64,000 bases of DNA from Verrucomicrobiota bacterium (GTDB taxonomy: Bacteria > Verrucomicrobiota > Verrucomicrobiia > Limisphaerales > UBA9464). The notes under the pieces are model-generated. The model was not told the origin of the DNA. It made no database searches and worked only from the letters and a program-made list of their open reading frames with translations. The position numbers and the translations under genes were made by a program. Of the stretch, positions 1-9,252 are shown one piece after another (within the stretch, counting starts at the first letter, position 1; each line of letters begins with the position of its first letter). Location of the stretch: assembly GCA_017309115.1 (NCBI GenBank), contig JAFLEF010000010.1, positions 90,617 through 154,616 of the forward strand, in the 5' to 3' direction.

Positions 1-1
1 T

Positions 2-562
2 CCCCCGCTCCGGCGCGAACTCCGGGAGGAACTCCGCCGCATTCATGCGGCCACTGGAGTAACCTTGCTCTACGTGTCCCACGATCGTCAGGACGCCTTG
101 ACCCTGGCAGACCGGGCCGCCGTTCTGAACCACGGTCGTCTCGAACAAGTGGCCTCGCCTTCCGAGTTGTTCCTTCGTCCCGCCACTCGCTTCGTCGCCG
201 AGTTTCTGGGCGAGATGAACTGGATTCCCGGACGACTCAGCGGCTCCTCCCGAGCCCCGCTTGAAATCGAAACGGAATTGGGTCTATTCGTTGCCACCGA
301 ACCGGCCTCTGTTCCCGGGTCCCAGGTGTGGATCGGTATTCGACCTCGGCATCTTTTGGTCGGCGATACGGGAACAAATTCGTTCTCCGCCCGCGTTCGC
401 AGCCGCTCCTGCCTGGGAGAACATGACGAATGCGTCATGGAAGCCGGTGAGAACATTATCCTGAAGCAACACAGTTCCGGACCGCAACCCTCCCCCGTTT
501 CGGCGAATGTTGTCAGGATGTCAGTGGATCCGCAGCATCTGATCGTCCTTCCCCGGGACTGA
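2..562 (+). CDS. ABC transporter ATP-binding protein, C-terminal part (MalK/PotA type)
   Basis: The open frame enters from the left edge, so the Walker A and signature motifs lie outside the window. The first visible residues (PLRRELREELRRIHAATG) match the segment just after the Walker B/D-loop of CUT1/PotA-type importer ATPases. They are followed by the switch histidine in YVSHDRQDALTLADR and the usual LNHGRLEQVASPSELF stretch. After the GEMNWIPG hinge come about 110 residues in the position of a TOBE_2 regulatory domain. The protein would power uptake of a sugar, iron or polyamine at the inner membrane; the substrate cannot be told from this part. The internal ATG at 65 is not the real start. 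Confidence 0.85.
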   Translation, partial: PPLRRELREELRRIHAATGVTLLYVSHDRQDALTLADRAAVLNHGRLEQVASPSELFLRPATRFVAEFLGEMNWIPGRLSGSSRAPLEIETELGLFVATEPASVPGSQVWIGIRPRHLLVGDTGTNSFSARVRSRSCLGEHDECVMEAGENIILKQHSSGPQPSPVSANVVRMSVDPQHLIVLPRD

Positions 563-564
563 AA

Positions 565-582
565 TACGCGATTTCTCGCGTA
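565..582 (+). terminator. small hairpin just after the ABC ATPase
   Basis: A perfect 7-bp stem (TACGCGA/TCGCGTA) with a TTTC loop begins 3 bases after the stop codon. No U-tract follows, so it is at best a weak or factor-assisted terminator. Confidence 0.35.
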
Positions 583-827
583 AATCCGGCCTATTCTCAT
601 CTCTGAGACGGCCCCGCGCTTGCGTACCAGGAGACGCGATCGGTCAAATTCCCGCGTTGCGATCCTGCGATGCCACTCCTGACAAGATGTCAGCATTGTA
701 AGTTAGAATTGACCCCGGGGTTTCTTCCGATCAGTCGGCATTTTGAGGCGTCTGTACTTGCGAATTCATTGAACCGGATTTTCCGGCGGTGGGTTCGCCT
801 GAAAGTACAAAACGCCAACCAATAACT

Positions 828-1967
828 ATGATGACTCTGATTCCTGCCAGCGCCCGCACCAAGGCCGACTCTCTGAGCAACCCTCGTCCGGTTCGTTCCA
901 AGCTCTCGGTAAAGCGGGTCCGGACGCGGGCGCCCCGGGCCAAGACTTCCGTCCCCGACGAGGTCGCCGCATCCCGCCTCGCCTCCCTCGTCCCCACCGC
1001 CAACCGCTCCACCAGCCCGCTGGTCACACCGGCCGCTCCCGTAAGCGTACCGCGGGTCGAAGTCGACAAAGCCCCGGAACGGGAAGCGCGCAGCATCGCC
1101 AAAGACGGCGAGTTCAACCTTCGTCGTTATCTCCGCGAGATCAGTGAAACTCCGCTGCTAACACCGGCCCAGGAAGTCGAGCTCGCGGCCCGGATTCAGG
1201 CCGGTGATGGCGAGGCCCGTGAACACATGATCAAGGCCAACCTCCGGTTGGTGGTAAAGATCGCCAAGGATTTCGACGGCATGGGACTGCCCCTGCTCGA
1301 CATGATCAACGAAGGCAACATTGGTCTGATGCGGGCCGTGGAACGGTTCGATCCGATGAAGGGAGCCAAGCTCTCCACGTACGCCGCGTGGTGGATCAAG
1401 CAGGCCATCAAGCGCGCGCTGGCCAATCAGGGAAAAACCATCCGCCTACCAGTCCACCTCGTCGACCGAGTCGCCAAGATCCGCCGCACGGCAATGCGGC
1501 TGCATGAGGAACTCGGACGCGAGGCGACGGAGGCCGAGATCGCCGAAGCCATGGGGATGACCCGAGAACGGGTTGGCGAATTGCTGACCGCCTCCTTCCG
1601 CCCGGCTTCCCTCGACGCGCCGATCGGCGAGGACGGCGACACGCAACTGCAGGACGTGGTTCGCGACGAAAACATCCAAACCGCCTATGAAGACTACGAA
1701 TCGCAGACACGGTATGACCTGATTCGGGAACTGATCGACCACTTGGATGAGCGGGAACTGACCATCATCCGTTACCGCTTCGGCTTGGATGGCGGTCCGG
1801 AACGCACACTCGAAGAAGTGGGTGACAAGTTCGGAGTCACGCGCGAACGAATTCGTCAGATCCAGAACTCAGCTCTGTCGAAGCTGCGTCGGATGATGGA
1901 GAAGCGAGATGCCATCCGGGATCCTGGAATGGATGCCTTCTGCCCGGGACTGACCCATTCTCTCTGA
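828..1967 (+). CDS. RNA polymerase sigma-70 factor (RpoD/RpoS group)
   Basis: This is a primary-type sigma factor directing RNA polymerase to -10/-35 promoters. Region 1.2 begins near residue 99 ([11 protein letters not shown]). Region 2 holds [35 protein letters not shown] and [15 protein letters not shown]. Region 3 includes [13 protein letters not shown]. Region 4 carries the helix-turn-helix [19 protein letters not shown]. The first 95 residues are a basic, Ala/Pro/Arg-rich low-complexity tail instead of a recognisable region 1.1, so group 2 is as likely as the housekeeping factor. The start could also be the ATG at 831 or a GTG at 789; none has a good Shine-Dalgarno sequence. The next gene begins about 50 bases downstream. 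Confidence 0.93.
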   Translation: MMTLIPASARTKADSLSNPRPVRSKLSVKRVRTRAPRAKTSVPDEVAASRLASLVPTANRSTSPLVTPAAPVSVPRVEVDKAPEREARSIAKDGEFNLRRYLREISETPLLTPAQEVELAARIQAGDGEAREHMIKANLRLVVKIAKDFDGMGLPLLDMINEGNIGLMRAVERFDPMKGAKLSTYAAWWIKQAIKRALANQGKTIRLPVHLVDRVAKIRRTAMRLHEELGREATEAEIAEAMGMTRERVGELLTASFRPASLDAPIGEDGDTQLQDVVRDENIQTAYEDYESQTRYDLIRELIDHLDERELTIIRYRFGLDGGPERTLEEVGDKFGVTRERIRQIQNSALSKLRRMMEKRDAIRDPGMDAFCPGLTHSL

Positions 1968-2015
1968 TTCAACCGATCGTTTACTTACTGGAATGGTCCC
2001 CGTTATGGTCCCGGC

Positions 2016-2639
2016 ATGGCTGATTCGCCTACCAACCCCCGAACCACTCCGGCCTCGCTGCCGGAGGTGGTTCGTCGGTTTTGGTGGCCGGTCTACGGCG
2101 AGGCCCGCTCCCGCGGACATTCCCCTTGGGCGGCACTCCGGGTATGCGGATCAGTGCTCAGTCGGGCGGCCGATAGCGGAAGCCTACTGAAGGCGGAGGA
2201 TCATGGTGGTCAGCTGCGTCTGTTGATTCGATCTGAACTCAAAGAGGCACTCGCCAAGCCCGAACGGGTTGAATTGGCGTCGCCTTTGAAGGAGATCACG
2301 GTAGCGGAAGCCGAAGCCCGCGACGATTACGACCTCTTCCCGGACGATTCGGCCTTCAATCGCCGCTGGGCACTGGTGGTTCTGGAGTTGGCTCTCGAAC
2401 GGGTCCGTCAGGAATACCCGACTCCCGAGCAGCAATTACGTTGGAAGCAGCTTCTGCCTTACTTGGCGCGGCGAGTACCCGAGGGGCATTACCAGGATAT
2501 CTCAGAATCAGTGGATTCCAGCGAAGTCTTCAATCTCCGGGACCGATTCCGGGATCACGTGCGGCGCGTCGTCAGCGAAACGGTCACCACCCCGATGGGC
2601 TTGGACGTTGAACTGGCGGAACTTTTTGGGGCGGCATGA
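2016..2639 (+). CDS. ECF-like sigma factor / kinase-linked regulator
   Basis: This 207-residue protein resembles the divergent ECF-type sigma proteins that precede large Ser/Thr kinases in Planctomycetes and Verrucomicrobia. The recognisable core is FNRRWALVVLELALERV, followed by EYPTPEQQLRWKQLLPYL and the C-terminal part RFRDHVRRVVSETV with VELAELFGA, where family members carry region 4 and an EL-x-x-LF ending. The HTH segment (residues about 155-180) is poorly conserved, so DNA binding is uncertain. Its stop overlaps the kinase start as ATGA, indicating translational coupling and a shared signalling role. The assignment rests on remembered family resemblance. Confidence 0.65.
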   Translation: MADSPTNPRTTPASLPEVVRRFWWPVYGEARSRGHSPWAALRVCGSVLSRAADSGSLLKAEDHGGQLRLLIRSELKEALAKPERVELASPLKEITVAEAEARDDYDLFPDDSAFNRRWALVVLELALERVRQEYPTPEQQLRWKQLLPYLARRVPEGHYQDISESVDSSEVFNLRDRFRDHVRRVVSETVTTPMGLDVELAELFGAA

Positions 2640-5600
2640 ACCGGTCCACACCCTGCATCCACTGCGGAACACCAGTTCGCGCCCGGGTTCTCTCGGGGCT
2701 CTGTCCCGCCTGCGTAGTACGGCATTCCCTGGATTTCGTCCGGGTCGTCGCCATCGCCGACAGCCCCGTCGCTGACCGACTGCGGCTGCCCCCGTTTCGT
2801 CCTCCCTCCCGGATGATTGTGGCGGACTACGAGCTCGAATCGGAGATCGCGCGGGGAGGCATGGGAGTGGTCTATCGCGCCCGCCAACTCAGCTTAAACC
2901 GCCCAGTCGCGCTCAAGCTTCTCTTGTCGGGCCAGTTTGCCGACGTCGATCAAGTCCGCCGCTTCCGGGCTGAAGCCGAAGCCGTGGCCCGGTTGGATCA
3001 TCCGGGAATTGTCCCGGTCTACGAGGTCGGTGAGTTTGAAGGCCGCCACTTCTTCAGCATGAAGCTGATCGAAGGGCGCAGTCTGGCCGGGGCGATGAAT
3101 GACTTCGGACTGGACGCCACTCGGCGGGCCGCTGAAGACGCCGGCAAACCGATTACCGGCCCGCTGCGCCAGCGGCAACGTGAGTTAGCCCGTTTCCTCG
3201 CCGACATCGCCCGCGCTGTCCATTACGCCCATCAACGCGGCGTCCTGCACCGCGACCTCAAACCGGCCAACGTCTTGGTCGATGCGGATGGCCAACCCCA
3301 TGTCACCGATTTCGGACTGGCGCGGTTCATCGGAGACGAGCGTCGCATGACGCAACCCGGCACCGTGGTGGGAACACCGTCCTACATGCCGCCCGAGCAG
3401 ACGGTTGCTCCGGAACTGGTCACTGTGGCCGCCGACGTTTATTCGGTCGGGGCCATTGGCTACGAACTGATGACTGGCCAACCGCCCTTCGAGGCGGGGA
3501 ATCCTTTGGAGACCATTCTCCAACTCCGGGAAAGGGAACCCACCCGACCGCGCGAACTCGCTCCGGAGATCGAAAAGGATCTCGAAACGATTCTGCTCAA
3601 GTGCCTCTCCAAGGATCCCGCCCATCGTTACGTTTCGGCGTTGGCACTGGCGGAAGATTTGGACCGCTTTATCGCCGGCGAACCCATCCAGGCACGCCCG
3701 GCCCGGTTTCCCGAACGTGCTTGGCGTTGGTCCTGTCGGCATCCGGCCATTGCCATCCTCACCGCCAGTCTGTCGCTACTGGTGCTAGCCGTGGCGATCG
3801 TTGCTCCGGTAGTGGCAGTTCGACTCGAAGGCGAACGGGCCCGGGCCGAAACCGCGAGTGAAACCGCCCGTAACGAGCTACGAGAAGCCACCCTAGCCCG
3901 AGCCCGAGCCCAACGGCTCACTCAAGAGATGGGGCAACGCAGCGGGGGACTCCGGTCGACCGTGGAAGCGGCCCGGATTCGACCCGACGAAGACGTCCAG
4001 ACGGAGGCCATTGCCCAACTCGCCCGGTTTGATTCCTCCCATGTTGAGAAGTTCCGCCCACGGCTGGCGCCGGACTCCCCGGTCGCCATGTCCCCCGATT
4101 TCAAGATCAGTTACCAGGTCGATGCCTCCGGAGTCATTCGGGCTGTCGATGAAGCCAAACAGACGGTTCGGTGGGAATGGCCCAAACCTAGCCGCGGACG
4201 GATTTATGAACTGATCCCGTCTCCGGATGAGCAACACCTCGTGATCCTGCGCCGCGGCAAAATGGATCTCTTGGACACCCGAGCTCCCGAGTTAGTGACC
4301 GAGATTTCTCTGGTTGAGTTTTTGCGTTTTAGTCCCGACGGGAGGTGGTTCCTGATCCTAGATCGGGAGCGAAAAGTCCAACGCCACGAAACGGCAACCG
4401 GACGGCACTTGGGAACCGTTTCTCTGCCGGGTGTCAGCCCAGGCGACGTCGCCATCTGCCCGGATCCCCGGTATCCGTGGTTGGCCGTCCTCTCCGGTCG
4501 CCGACTTGAGATCTACGATTGGAAGCAACAGGTGGTGGTGGCCTCGTTGGATCAGCCCGGATCCTTCGGCGACATTGTCTGGAGCGGTGAGTGGCTGGCC
4601 GCCGGCAGCGATTCGGGCGAGCTTGGAGTGTGGCACCTGCCCAGCGGTCGCCATCATTCCCTGACCGCCCACAAAGCTCCGATACGCTCGGTCCAGTTTA
4701 TTCCGCGAACAGCGTTCCTGCTTGCTACCACCGTCGATGGCCAAATGTCCTGCTGGGATGTCGCGTCCGGCGATCGTTTGCTGATTAGCGGCGAGTTTCT
4801 GCCACTCCAGGTCAGCAAGGATGGTCGCAAACTGCTTCATGGCACCACGGAAGCCTGGGGCTGGACCGAGTTTTTCCCCTCGCGCTCGCGGTTGCCGATC
4901 AGTTTCCGGGACGAGGGTCACGACCGGATCCGGTCCGTCTGTTTCAGTGCCAATGGTCGCTGGCTGCTGGTGGGCAAGCAGGTGGGAGTTCACCTCTACG
5001 ACCGAGTCAATGCCCGCAAAGCCGCCTTCCAACCCCTCATGGGTACCGTGCTTGCCACGTTTGTTCCCGGTATGGACCAGATCGCTGTCCAAACCCGCGA
5101 TTCCCTGAATTGGTTCTCCTTCGATCCGGCAAATGGAAGCATTTCCAATAAGCCCCTGCGTCGCTATCAGCCGCTGACCAACGCGTGGATGGAACGCGGC
5201 GCCTGGTGCGATCAGGCGTCAACGATGTCCTTGATCTTGCCGGGTGGGATCCTGGAGGAAGTCGACCTGGTGGAAGGACGGATTCTATTGCATCAGAAAT
5301 TTGCCGAATTGAGTTCGGCGACCCAATTCGACCAGTGGAGCACCAACCTAGTTTTCTGGCCCGGACGCGAACGACAAGTCGTTGGTCTCAATCTCAACAC
5401 CACCGTCTCGCGACCCCTGTCCAACGTGGCCTCCACGCCCACCTTCGCCCCCGATGGACACTCCCTCTTGTTGAGTGGCCTCATGAAACATGAACTTCTG
5501 AACTGGCCTGACGGGGCGCTCCAGTTTTCGGACACAGTTCGGGGACGGTTGGCCGGCAGCCTGCCCCCGGCGGCTTGGACGCCTGACTCCAAACATGTGG

Positions 5601-6526
5601 CGCTGGTCACTGATCGGGACCAAATCGTTCTCCGCCGGCGGGATGACTGGAAGGTGATCGGGCGGCTGACCACCCCCCAACCCTCTTCCTTCACTGCCCT
5701 TCGCTTTAGTCCGGGTGCGCGGTGGCTGGCCGTCGGAAATGCCCAGGGAAGCGTCGAAATCTGGGACTTGGCCCGACTACGATTCGATCTGGGGGACCTC
5801 AATCTGGATTTTGAATGGCCCACCTCCAGCGAAGACGACCTCCCTTCTTTGGTGGAAACCGGATTACCTGAGCACGCGTCTGTTCTGCCGCTCCAGTTGC
5901 CTCGACCTCATCGGCCCATCCAAGCCCGGCTTTCCGGGGCCACTCCCCAGCAAGTCGACCTCGGCCCATTCTACAATACAACCTTGGGGGATCTGCTCAT
6001 CGACCCCCCGAGGATCGGTCCTAATTTGGTCGAGCTCCCGGTGGGACTTCTGCGATCCGCCGGGGTTGATTTTGAGATCCGGGGATTCATCCAATTGACG
6101 GGCAACCGTCACATGCTCGAACGGCCGGACCTTCCCGTGGCGGTACGCAACATTCCGGTGAACGCGATCGTCCATCACCTCCATTTGCTCGGAGCGGCCA
6201 TCCATGCGCCAAACTCGGTGATCCGACCCTTGGAAATCGCAACCCTTCACATCCGGTATCAGGACGGTGGATCGGTCGATTTCCCGATTCGTCTGGGCGA
6301 GGAAATTGAGGATCAATGGTCGGGCCCTCGGACTCCGAACGTGGCCCGAAACGCCCGGGTGGCTTGGCGGGGCTTCAACAGTTCGAGTGAGAATGCATCC
6401 AGTTGGATTCAGCTTCATCACTCGACGTTTACCAATCCGCATCCGGAACGGGCGGTCGAATCGGTGGACTTGATCTCGGCTCAACAATTGCCAGCCCCGT
6501 TTTTTGTGGCGCTGTCAGTGGATTAA
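2636..6526 (+). CDS. transmembrane Ser/Thr protein kinase with WD40-like propeller half
   Basis: Residues 7-26 form a CxxC...CxxC zinc-ribbon-like motif. A Hanks-type kinase domain follows from about residue 64: glycine loop ARGGMGVVYRA, catalytic lysine in VALKLLL (K94), HRDLKPAN (D207 catalytic), DFG at 225-227 and GTPSYMPPEQ in the activation segment, so it should be active. A single membrane helix lies near residues 371-393 and a short coiled coil follows. The remaining 850 residues contain repeated F-SPDG/W-x-V-x-SG type blades (FSPDGRWFLIL, FSANGRWLLVG, FSPGARWLAVG), indicating WD40/PQQ-like propellers that probably sense a ligand across the membrane. It is translated from an ATGA overlap with the ECF-like gene. 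Confidence 0.93.
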   Translation: MNRSTPCIHCGTPVRARVLSGLCPACVVRHSLDFVRVVAIADSPVADRLRLPPFRPPSRMIVADYELESEIARGGMGVVYRARQLSLNRPVALKLLLSGQFADVDQVRRFRAEAEAVARLDHPGIVPVYEVGEFEGRHFFSMKLIEGRSLAGAMNDFGLDATRRAAEDAGKPITGPLRQRQRELARFLADIARAVHYAHQRGVLHRDLKPANVLVDADGQPHVTDFGLARFIGDERRMTQPGTVVGTPSYMPPEQTVAPELVTVAADVYSVGAIGYELMTGQPPFEAGNPLETILQLREREPTRPRELAPEIEKDLETILLKCLSKDPAHRYVSALALAEDLDRFIAGEPIQARPARFPERAWRWSCRHPAIAILTASLSLLVLAVAIVAPVVAVRLEGERARAETASETARNELREATLARARAQRLTQEMGQRSGGLRSTVEAARIRPDEDVQTEAIAQLARFDSSHVEKFRPRLAPDSPVAMSPDFKISYQVDASGVIRAVDEAKQTVRWEWPKPSRGRIYELIPSPDEQHLVILRRGKMDLLDTRAPELVTEISLVEFLRFSPDGRWFLILDRERKVQRHETATGRHLGTVSLPGVSPGDVAICPDPRYPWLAVLSGRRLEIYDWKQQVVVASLDQPGSFGDIVWSGEWLAAGSDSGELGVWHLPSGRHHSLTAHKAPIRSVQFIPRTAFLLATTVDGQMSCWDVASGDRLLISGEFLPLQVSKDGRKLLHGTTEAWGWTEFFPSRSRLPISFRDEGHDRIRSVCFSANGRWLLVGKQVGVHLYDRVNARKAAFQPLMGTVLATFVPGMDQIAVQTRDSLNWFSFDPANGSISNKPLRRYQPLTNAWMERGAWCDQASTMSLILPGGILEEVDLVEGRILLHQKFAELSSATQFDQWSTNLVFWPGRERQVVGLNLNTTVSRPLSNVASTPTFAPDGHSLLLSGLMKHELLNWPDGALQFSDTVRGRLAGSLPPAAWTPDSKHVALVTDRDQIVLRRRDDWKVIGRLTTPQPSSFTALRFSPGARWLAVGNAQGSVEIWDLARLRFDLGDLNLDFEWPTSSEDDLPSLVETGLPEHASVLPLQLPRPHRPIQARLSGATPQQVDLGPFYNTTLGDLLIDPPRIGPNLVELPVGLLRSAGVDFEIRGFIQLTGNRHMLERPDLPVAVRNIPVNAIVHHLHLLGAAIHAPNSVIRPLEIATLHIRYQDGGSVDFPIRLGEEIEDQWSGPRTPNVARNARVAWRGFNSSSENASSWIQLHHSTFTNPHPERAVESVDLISAQQLPAPFFVALSVD

Positions 6527-6624
6527 TTTCCAGCGACCATCTGGCCCGAACTGATCTATCTTGGCCGGCTTTTCAGCTGGCCTTGGGTCCTTTAGATACC
6601 TACTCTTGAGCGTACCACACGCGC

Positions 6625-7473
6625 ATGTTGTCTGCCATGAGACGAACCACTCTTCCCCCGCGAGCCGCCCGCGGTTTCACGCTCATCGAACTCCTCGTCG
6701 TCATAGCCATCATCGCCATTTTGGCGGGTATGTTGTTGCCGGCATTGAGCAAGGCGAAACAAAAGGCTCAAGCAATCCAATGCGTCAGCAACCTGAAGCA
6801 ACTCGCACTCGGCTGGACGATGTACTACACGGACAATAACGACCGTCTGGTTCCGAACTGGCTGAACACCACGAATCCCTGGATCTTGGGAAATGTTTCT
6901 TCACTTCCTGGTGCTACCAACGAAACCGATATCCGGAACGGAAAGCTTTTCGTCTACAATCAGTCGGTCGGCATCTACAAGGATCCCGCAGCCATTGAAC
7001 TGCCTAATTCCCTTAGGAATCAAAAAGCCAGAATACCGAGAGGCTTGGTGCGGACCTACTCCATGAGCGGTCGCATGGGCGGCGCCGATGCGTCCGACGC
7101 CCGATTTGGGGCGACTGATACGTCTTGGGTCATGGGGAGCAAATACCCTCAATTCAAGAAATTCGCCGACATCCTAAATCCCTCACCGTCCGGCTCTCTG
7201 GTCTTCATCGACGAAAGCAAGGAAACCATTGATGACGGTTACTACGCGACCAAGGCTCCTCCTGAAAAAATTTGGCAAAACTCCCCGACCGCCCGGCATG
7301 GGAAGGCGGCGGCCTTTTCCTTCGCGGACGGACATGCCGAAGTTTTCCGGTGGAAAGTCCTAAGTTTCGATCAAGGGCTGGACCAGGCGGCCGCGACCAG
7401 CAAAGGCGGGAGCACTTTGGATGACCTGAAGAAGATGCAACGCATTGTCGTTCCTCCCGAAGACGTGCAGTAA
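6625..7473 (+). CDS. type II secretion/type IV pilin-like pseudopilin, H-X9-DG type
   Basis: The N-terminus is a prepilin leader ending in [10 protein letters not shown], with the conserved Glu at +5 (E22) and a hydrophobic helix ([17 protein letters not shown]). The C-terminal part carries the H-X9-DG motif (H225, D235-G236) that defines a very large pseudopilin family in Verrucomicrobia and Planctomycetes. It would be cleaved by prepilin peptidase and placed in the envelope, where its function is not established. An ATG at 6637 gives a more typical 13-residue leader and may be the true start. No secretion genes adjoin it. Confidence 0.92.
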   Translation: MLSAMRRTTLPPRAARGFTLIELLVVIAIIAILAGMLLPALSKAKQKAQAIQCVSNLKQLALGWTMYYTDNNDRLVPNWLNTTNPWILGNVSSLPGATNETDIRNGKLFVYNQSVGIYKDPAAIELPNSLRNQKARIPRGLVRTYSMSGRMGGADASDARFGATDTSWVMGSKYPQFKKFADILNPSPSGSLVFIDESKETIDDGYYATKAPPEKIWQNSPTARHGKAAAFSFADGHAEVFRWKVLSFDQGLDQAAATSKGGSTLDDLKKMQRIVVPPEDVQ

Positions 7474-7541
7474 TTCGGGATTTACCCAAGAAATCGCTTT
7501 CCGACGTACAGTTGCATTCCTAGCCTGCTGCCTCTGACACC

Positions 7542-8393
7542 ATGAGATTCGGCATCAACACGTTTCTATTCGTTTCCCCCTTCACCACCGCCAGCGTCAA
7601 GCTGCTCCCCAAGTTCAAGAAGTGGGGCTTTGATTCGATCGAGATTCCGGTCGAGGACCCCAGCCACATCGACCCCGTCAAGGTCAAGGCGGCTTTGGAC
7701 AAAAACGGACTGGTCTGCGGCTCCATTTGCGCCTGTATGGGACCGGGACGGGATTTCCGGGGAACGGACGAGGAACAGCAGACGGCCATGACCTACTGCA
7801 AGGCCTTGGTGGATCAGGCCGTTGCCCTCGGCGGCGCCAAGATCATCGGTCCGGTTTATTCGGTGGTCGGCAAGGCCGATGCCGTTGAACCCGCGCAGCA
7901 AAAGGTGGAGTTCCAATTGGTGGTCAAGAATCTCAAGGAACTTGCCAAGTACGCCGAATCCAAAGGCATCACCATCTGCATCGAGCCTTTGAACCGGTTC
8001 GAAACCGACTTCCTCAACACCTGCGACCAGGGCCTCAAGCTGCTGAAAGCCGTCAACTCAAAGGCACTTCGCCTCCATCTCGATACGTTCCACATGAACA
8101 TCGAGGAGAAGAATCAGGCGGTGGCCATCAAGAAGGCCGGAGCCTTGCTCGGCCACTTCCACGCCTGCGGTACCGATCGCGGCACTCCCGGCAGCGACTC
8201 GCTCAACTGGAAGGAAATCGTCAGTGCCCTCAAGGCTGTGAAGTACAATGGTGACGTGGTCATCGAATCGTTCACCACCGACGTCAAAGTCATCGCCCGG
8301 GCCGCCGCCATCTGGCGCCGGATCCAACCCACCCGCGACGAAATCGCCGTGGACGGTCTGAAGAATCTGAAGAAGGCGTTCGGCAAGAAGTGA
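7542..8393 (+). CDS. sugar 3-epimerase / isomerase, D-tagatose 3-epimerase type
   Basis: This is a 283-residue xylose-isomerase-like TIM barrel. The four metal ligands of the D-tagatose/D-psicose 3-epimerase family are all present: E148 in CIEPLNRFE, D181 in LHLDTFHMNIEE, H207 in GHFHACG and E242 in VVIESF. The substrate-binding arginine follows in TDRGTPG. No signal peptide is seen, so it acts in the cytoplasm on a ketose or ketose-like sugar. The DUF1080 gene starts 15 bases downstream, suggesting a two-gene operon for a 3-keto-sugar route. The exact substrate cannot be read from the sequence. Confidence 0.88.
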   Translation: MRFGINTFLFVSPFTTASVKLLPKFKKWGFDSIEIPVEDPSHIDPVKVKAALDKNGLVCGSICACMGPGRDFRGTDEEQQTAMTYCKALVDQAVALGGAKIIGPVYSVVGKADAVEPAQQKVEFQLVVKNLKELAKYAESKGITICIEPLNRFETDFLNTCDQGLKLLKAVNSKALRLHLDTFHMNIEEKNQAVAIKKAGALLGHFHACGTDRGTPGSDSLNWKEIVSALKAVKYNGDVVIESFTTDVKVIARAAAIWRRIQPTRDEIAVDGLKNLKKAFGKK

Positions 8394-8408
8394 CCTCCCT
8401 TTTCTGAA

Positions 8409-9143
8409 ATGAAACACCTCTCTGCGCTGGTTCTGGCGCTGGGCACCGCCTTGTGGTCCCAGGCCGGGGACAAAACTCCCACGATTGCCGCTCCCAAAGG
8501 CGCGGTGCCCCAGGTCCTCTTTAACGGGACGACGCTCGAGGGTTGGGCTGGGTTGCCTGATCATTGGAAGGTCTCCGAGGGAGCCATCACCGGATTCACC
8601 ACCAAATGGGCTCCGCTGAAGAACAACACGTTCCTGGTTTGGACCAATGGTACGGTCGCTGATTTTGAGCTCCACCTGAAGTACCGGATTCGGGGTGGCA
8701 ATTCCGGAATCCAATACCGCAGCGAACTCAAGGATCCCGCCGAATTCATCGTCGGGGGCTATCAGGCCGACATCGATTCTTCCCCGCGGTACACCGGCAT
8801 TCTTTACGAAGAACGAGGCCGCGGCATCCTGGCGGAGCGCGGTCAGCAAACCCTGGTGAAATCCGTCGACGGCAAAACTCAGGTCAAGGTCACCGCCAAC
8901 CTGAACACCGCCGATGCCCTCCAGAAGTTCATCAAGGACGAGGACTGGAACGACTACATCATCGTGGCCCGAGGCAACAATGTGATGCATTTCATCAATG
9001 GTCACCTGATGTCGACCAGCGTTGACCTCGATGCTGCCAAGGCTCCAGTTCAAGGAATTCTGGCCCTCCAGATCCACACCGGCCCGCCGATGGAAGTCCA
9101 GTTCAAGGACATCAAGCTCTTCCCCCTGGAAGCAAAGCCTTAA
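8409..9143 (+). CDS. DUF1080 (3-keto-disaccharide hydrolase-type) secreted protein
   Basis: A signal peptide (MKHLSALVLALGTALWSQAG) precedes one DUF1080 jelly-roll domain. Typical motifs are LFNGTTLEGW near the start, WKVSEGAITG, and FELHLKYRIRGGNSGIQYRS, with a C-terminal VQFKDIKLFPL. Members of this Pfam family have been assigned as 3-keto-disaccharide hydrolases, so it would split 3-keto-glycosides outside the cytoplasm. Its length (244 residues) is normal for a single-domain member. It follows the epimerase gene closely, and an inverted repeat at 9167-9199 probably ends the transcript. Confidence 0.88.
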   Translation: MKHLSALVLALGTALWSQAGDKTPTIAAPKGAVPQVLFNGTTLEGWAGLPDHWKVSEGAITGFTTKWAPLKNNTFLVWTNGTVADFELHLKYRIRGGNSGIQYRSELKDPAEFIVGGYQADIDSSPRYTGILYEERGRGILAERGQQTLVKSVDGKTQVKVTANLNTADALQKFIKDEDWNDYIIVARGNNVMHFINGHLMSTSVDLDAAKAPVQGILALQIHTGPPMEVQFKDIKLFPLEAKP

Positions 9144-9166
9144 GGCAGAGTTTTCTAAGCCCCTGC

Positions 9167-9210
9167 ATCCGCGGCCCAGGTATCGCCAGGGCCGCGGATT
9201 TATGCTTTCT
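9167..9210 (+). terminator. probable terminator between DUF1080 gene and nusB
   Basis: An 11-bp perfect stem (ATCCGCGGCCC with GGGCCGCGGAT, 9167-9177 and 9189-9199) encloses an 11-base loop that can itself pair GG with CC. A modest T-rich stretch (TTATGCTTTCT) follows. Its position just after the DUF1080 stop, and before the nusB start, fits termination. Confidence 0.55.
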
Positions 9211-9252
9211 CCCCGTTCAAATCCCTTCCCGTTCCGAGGTTCGCCCCGCATT

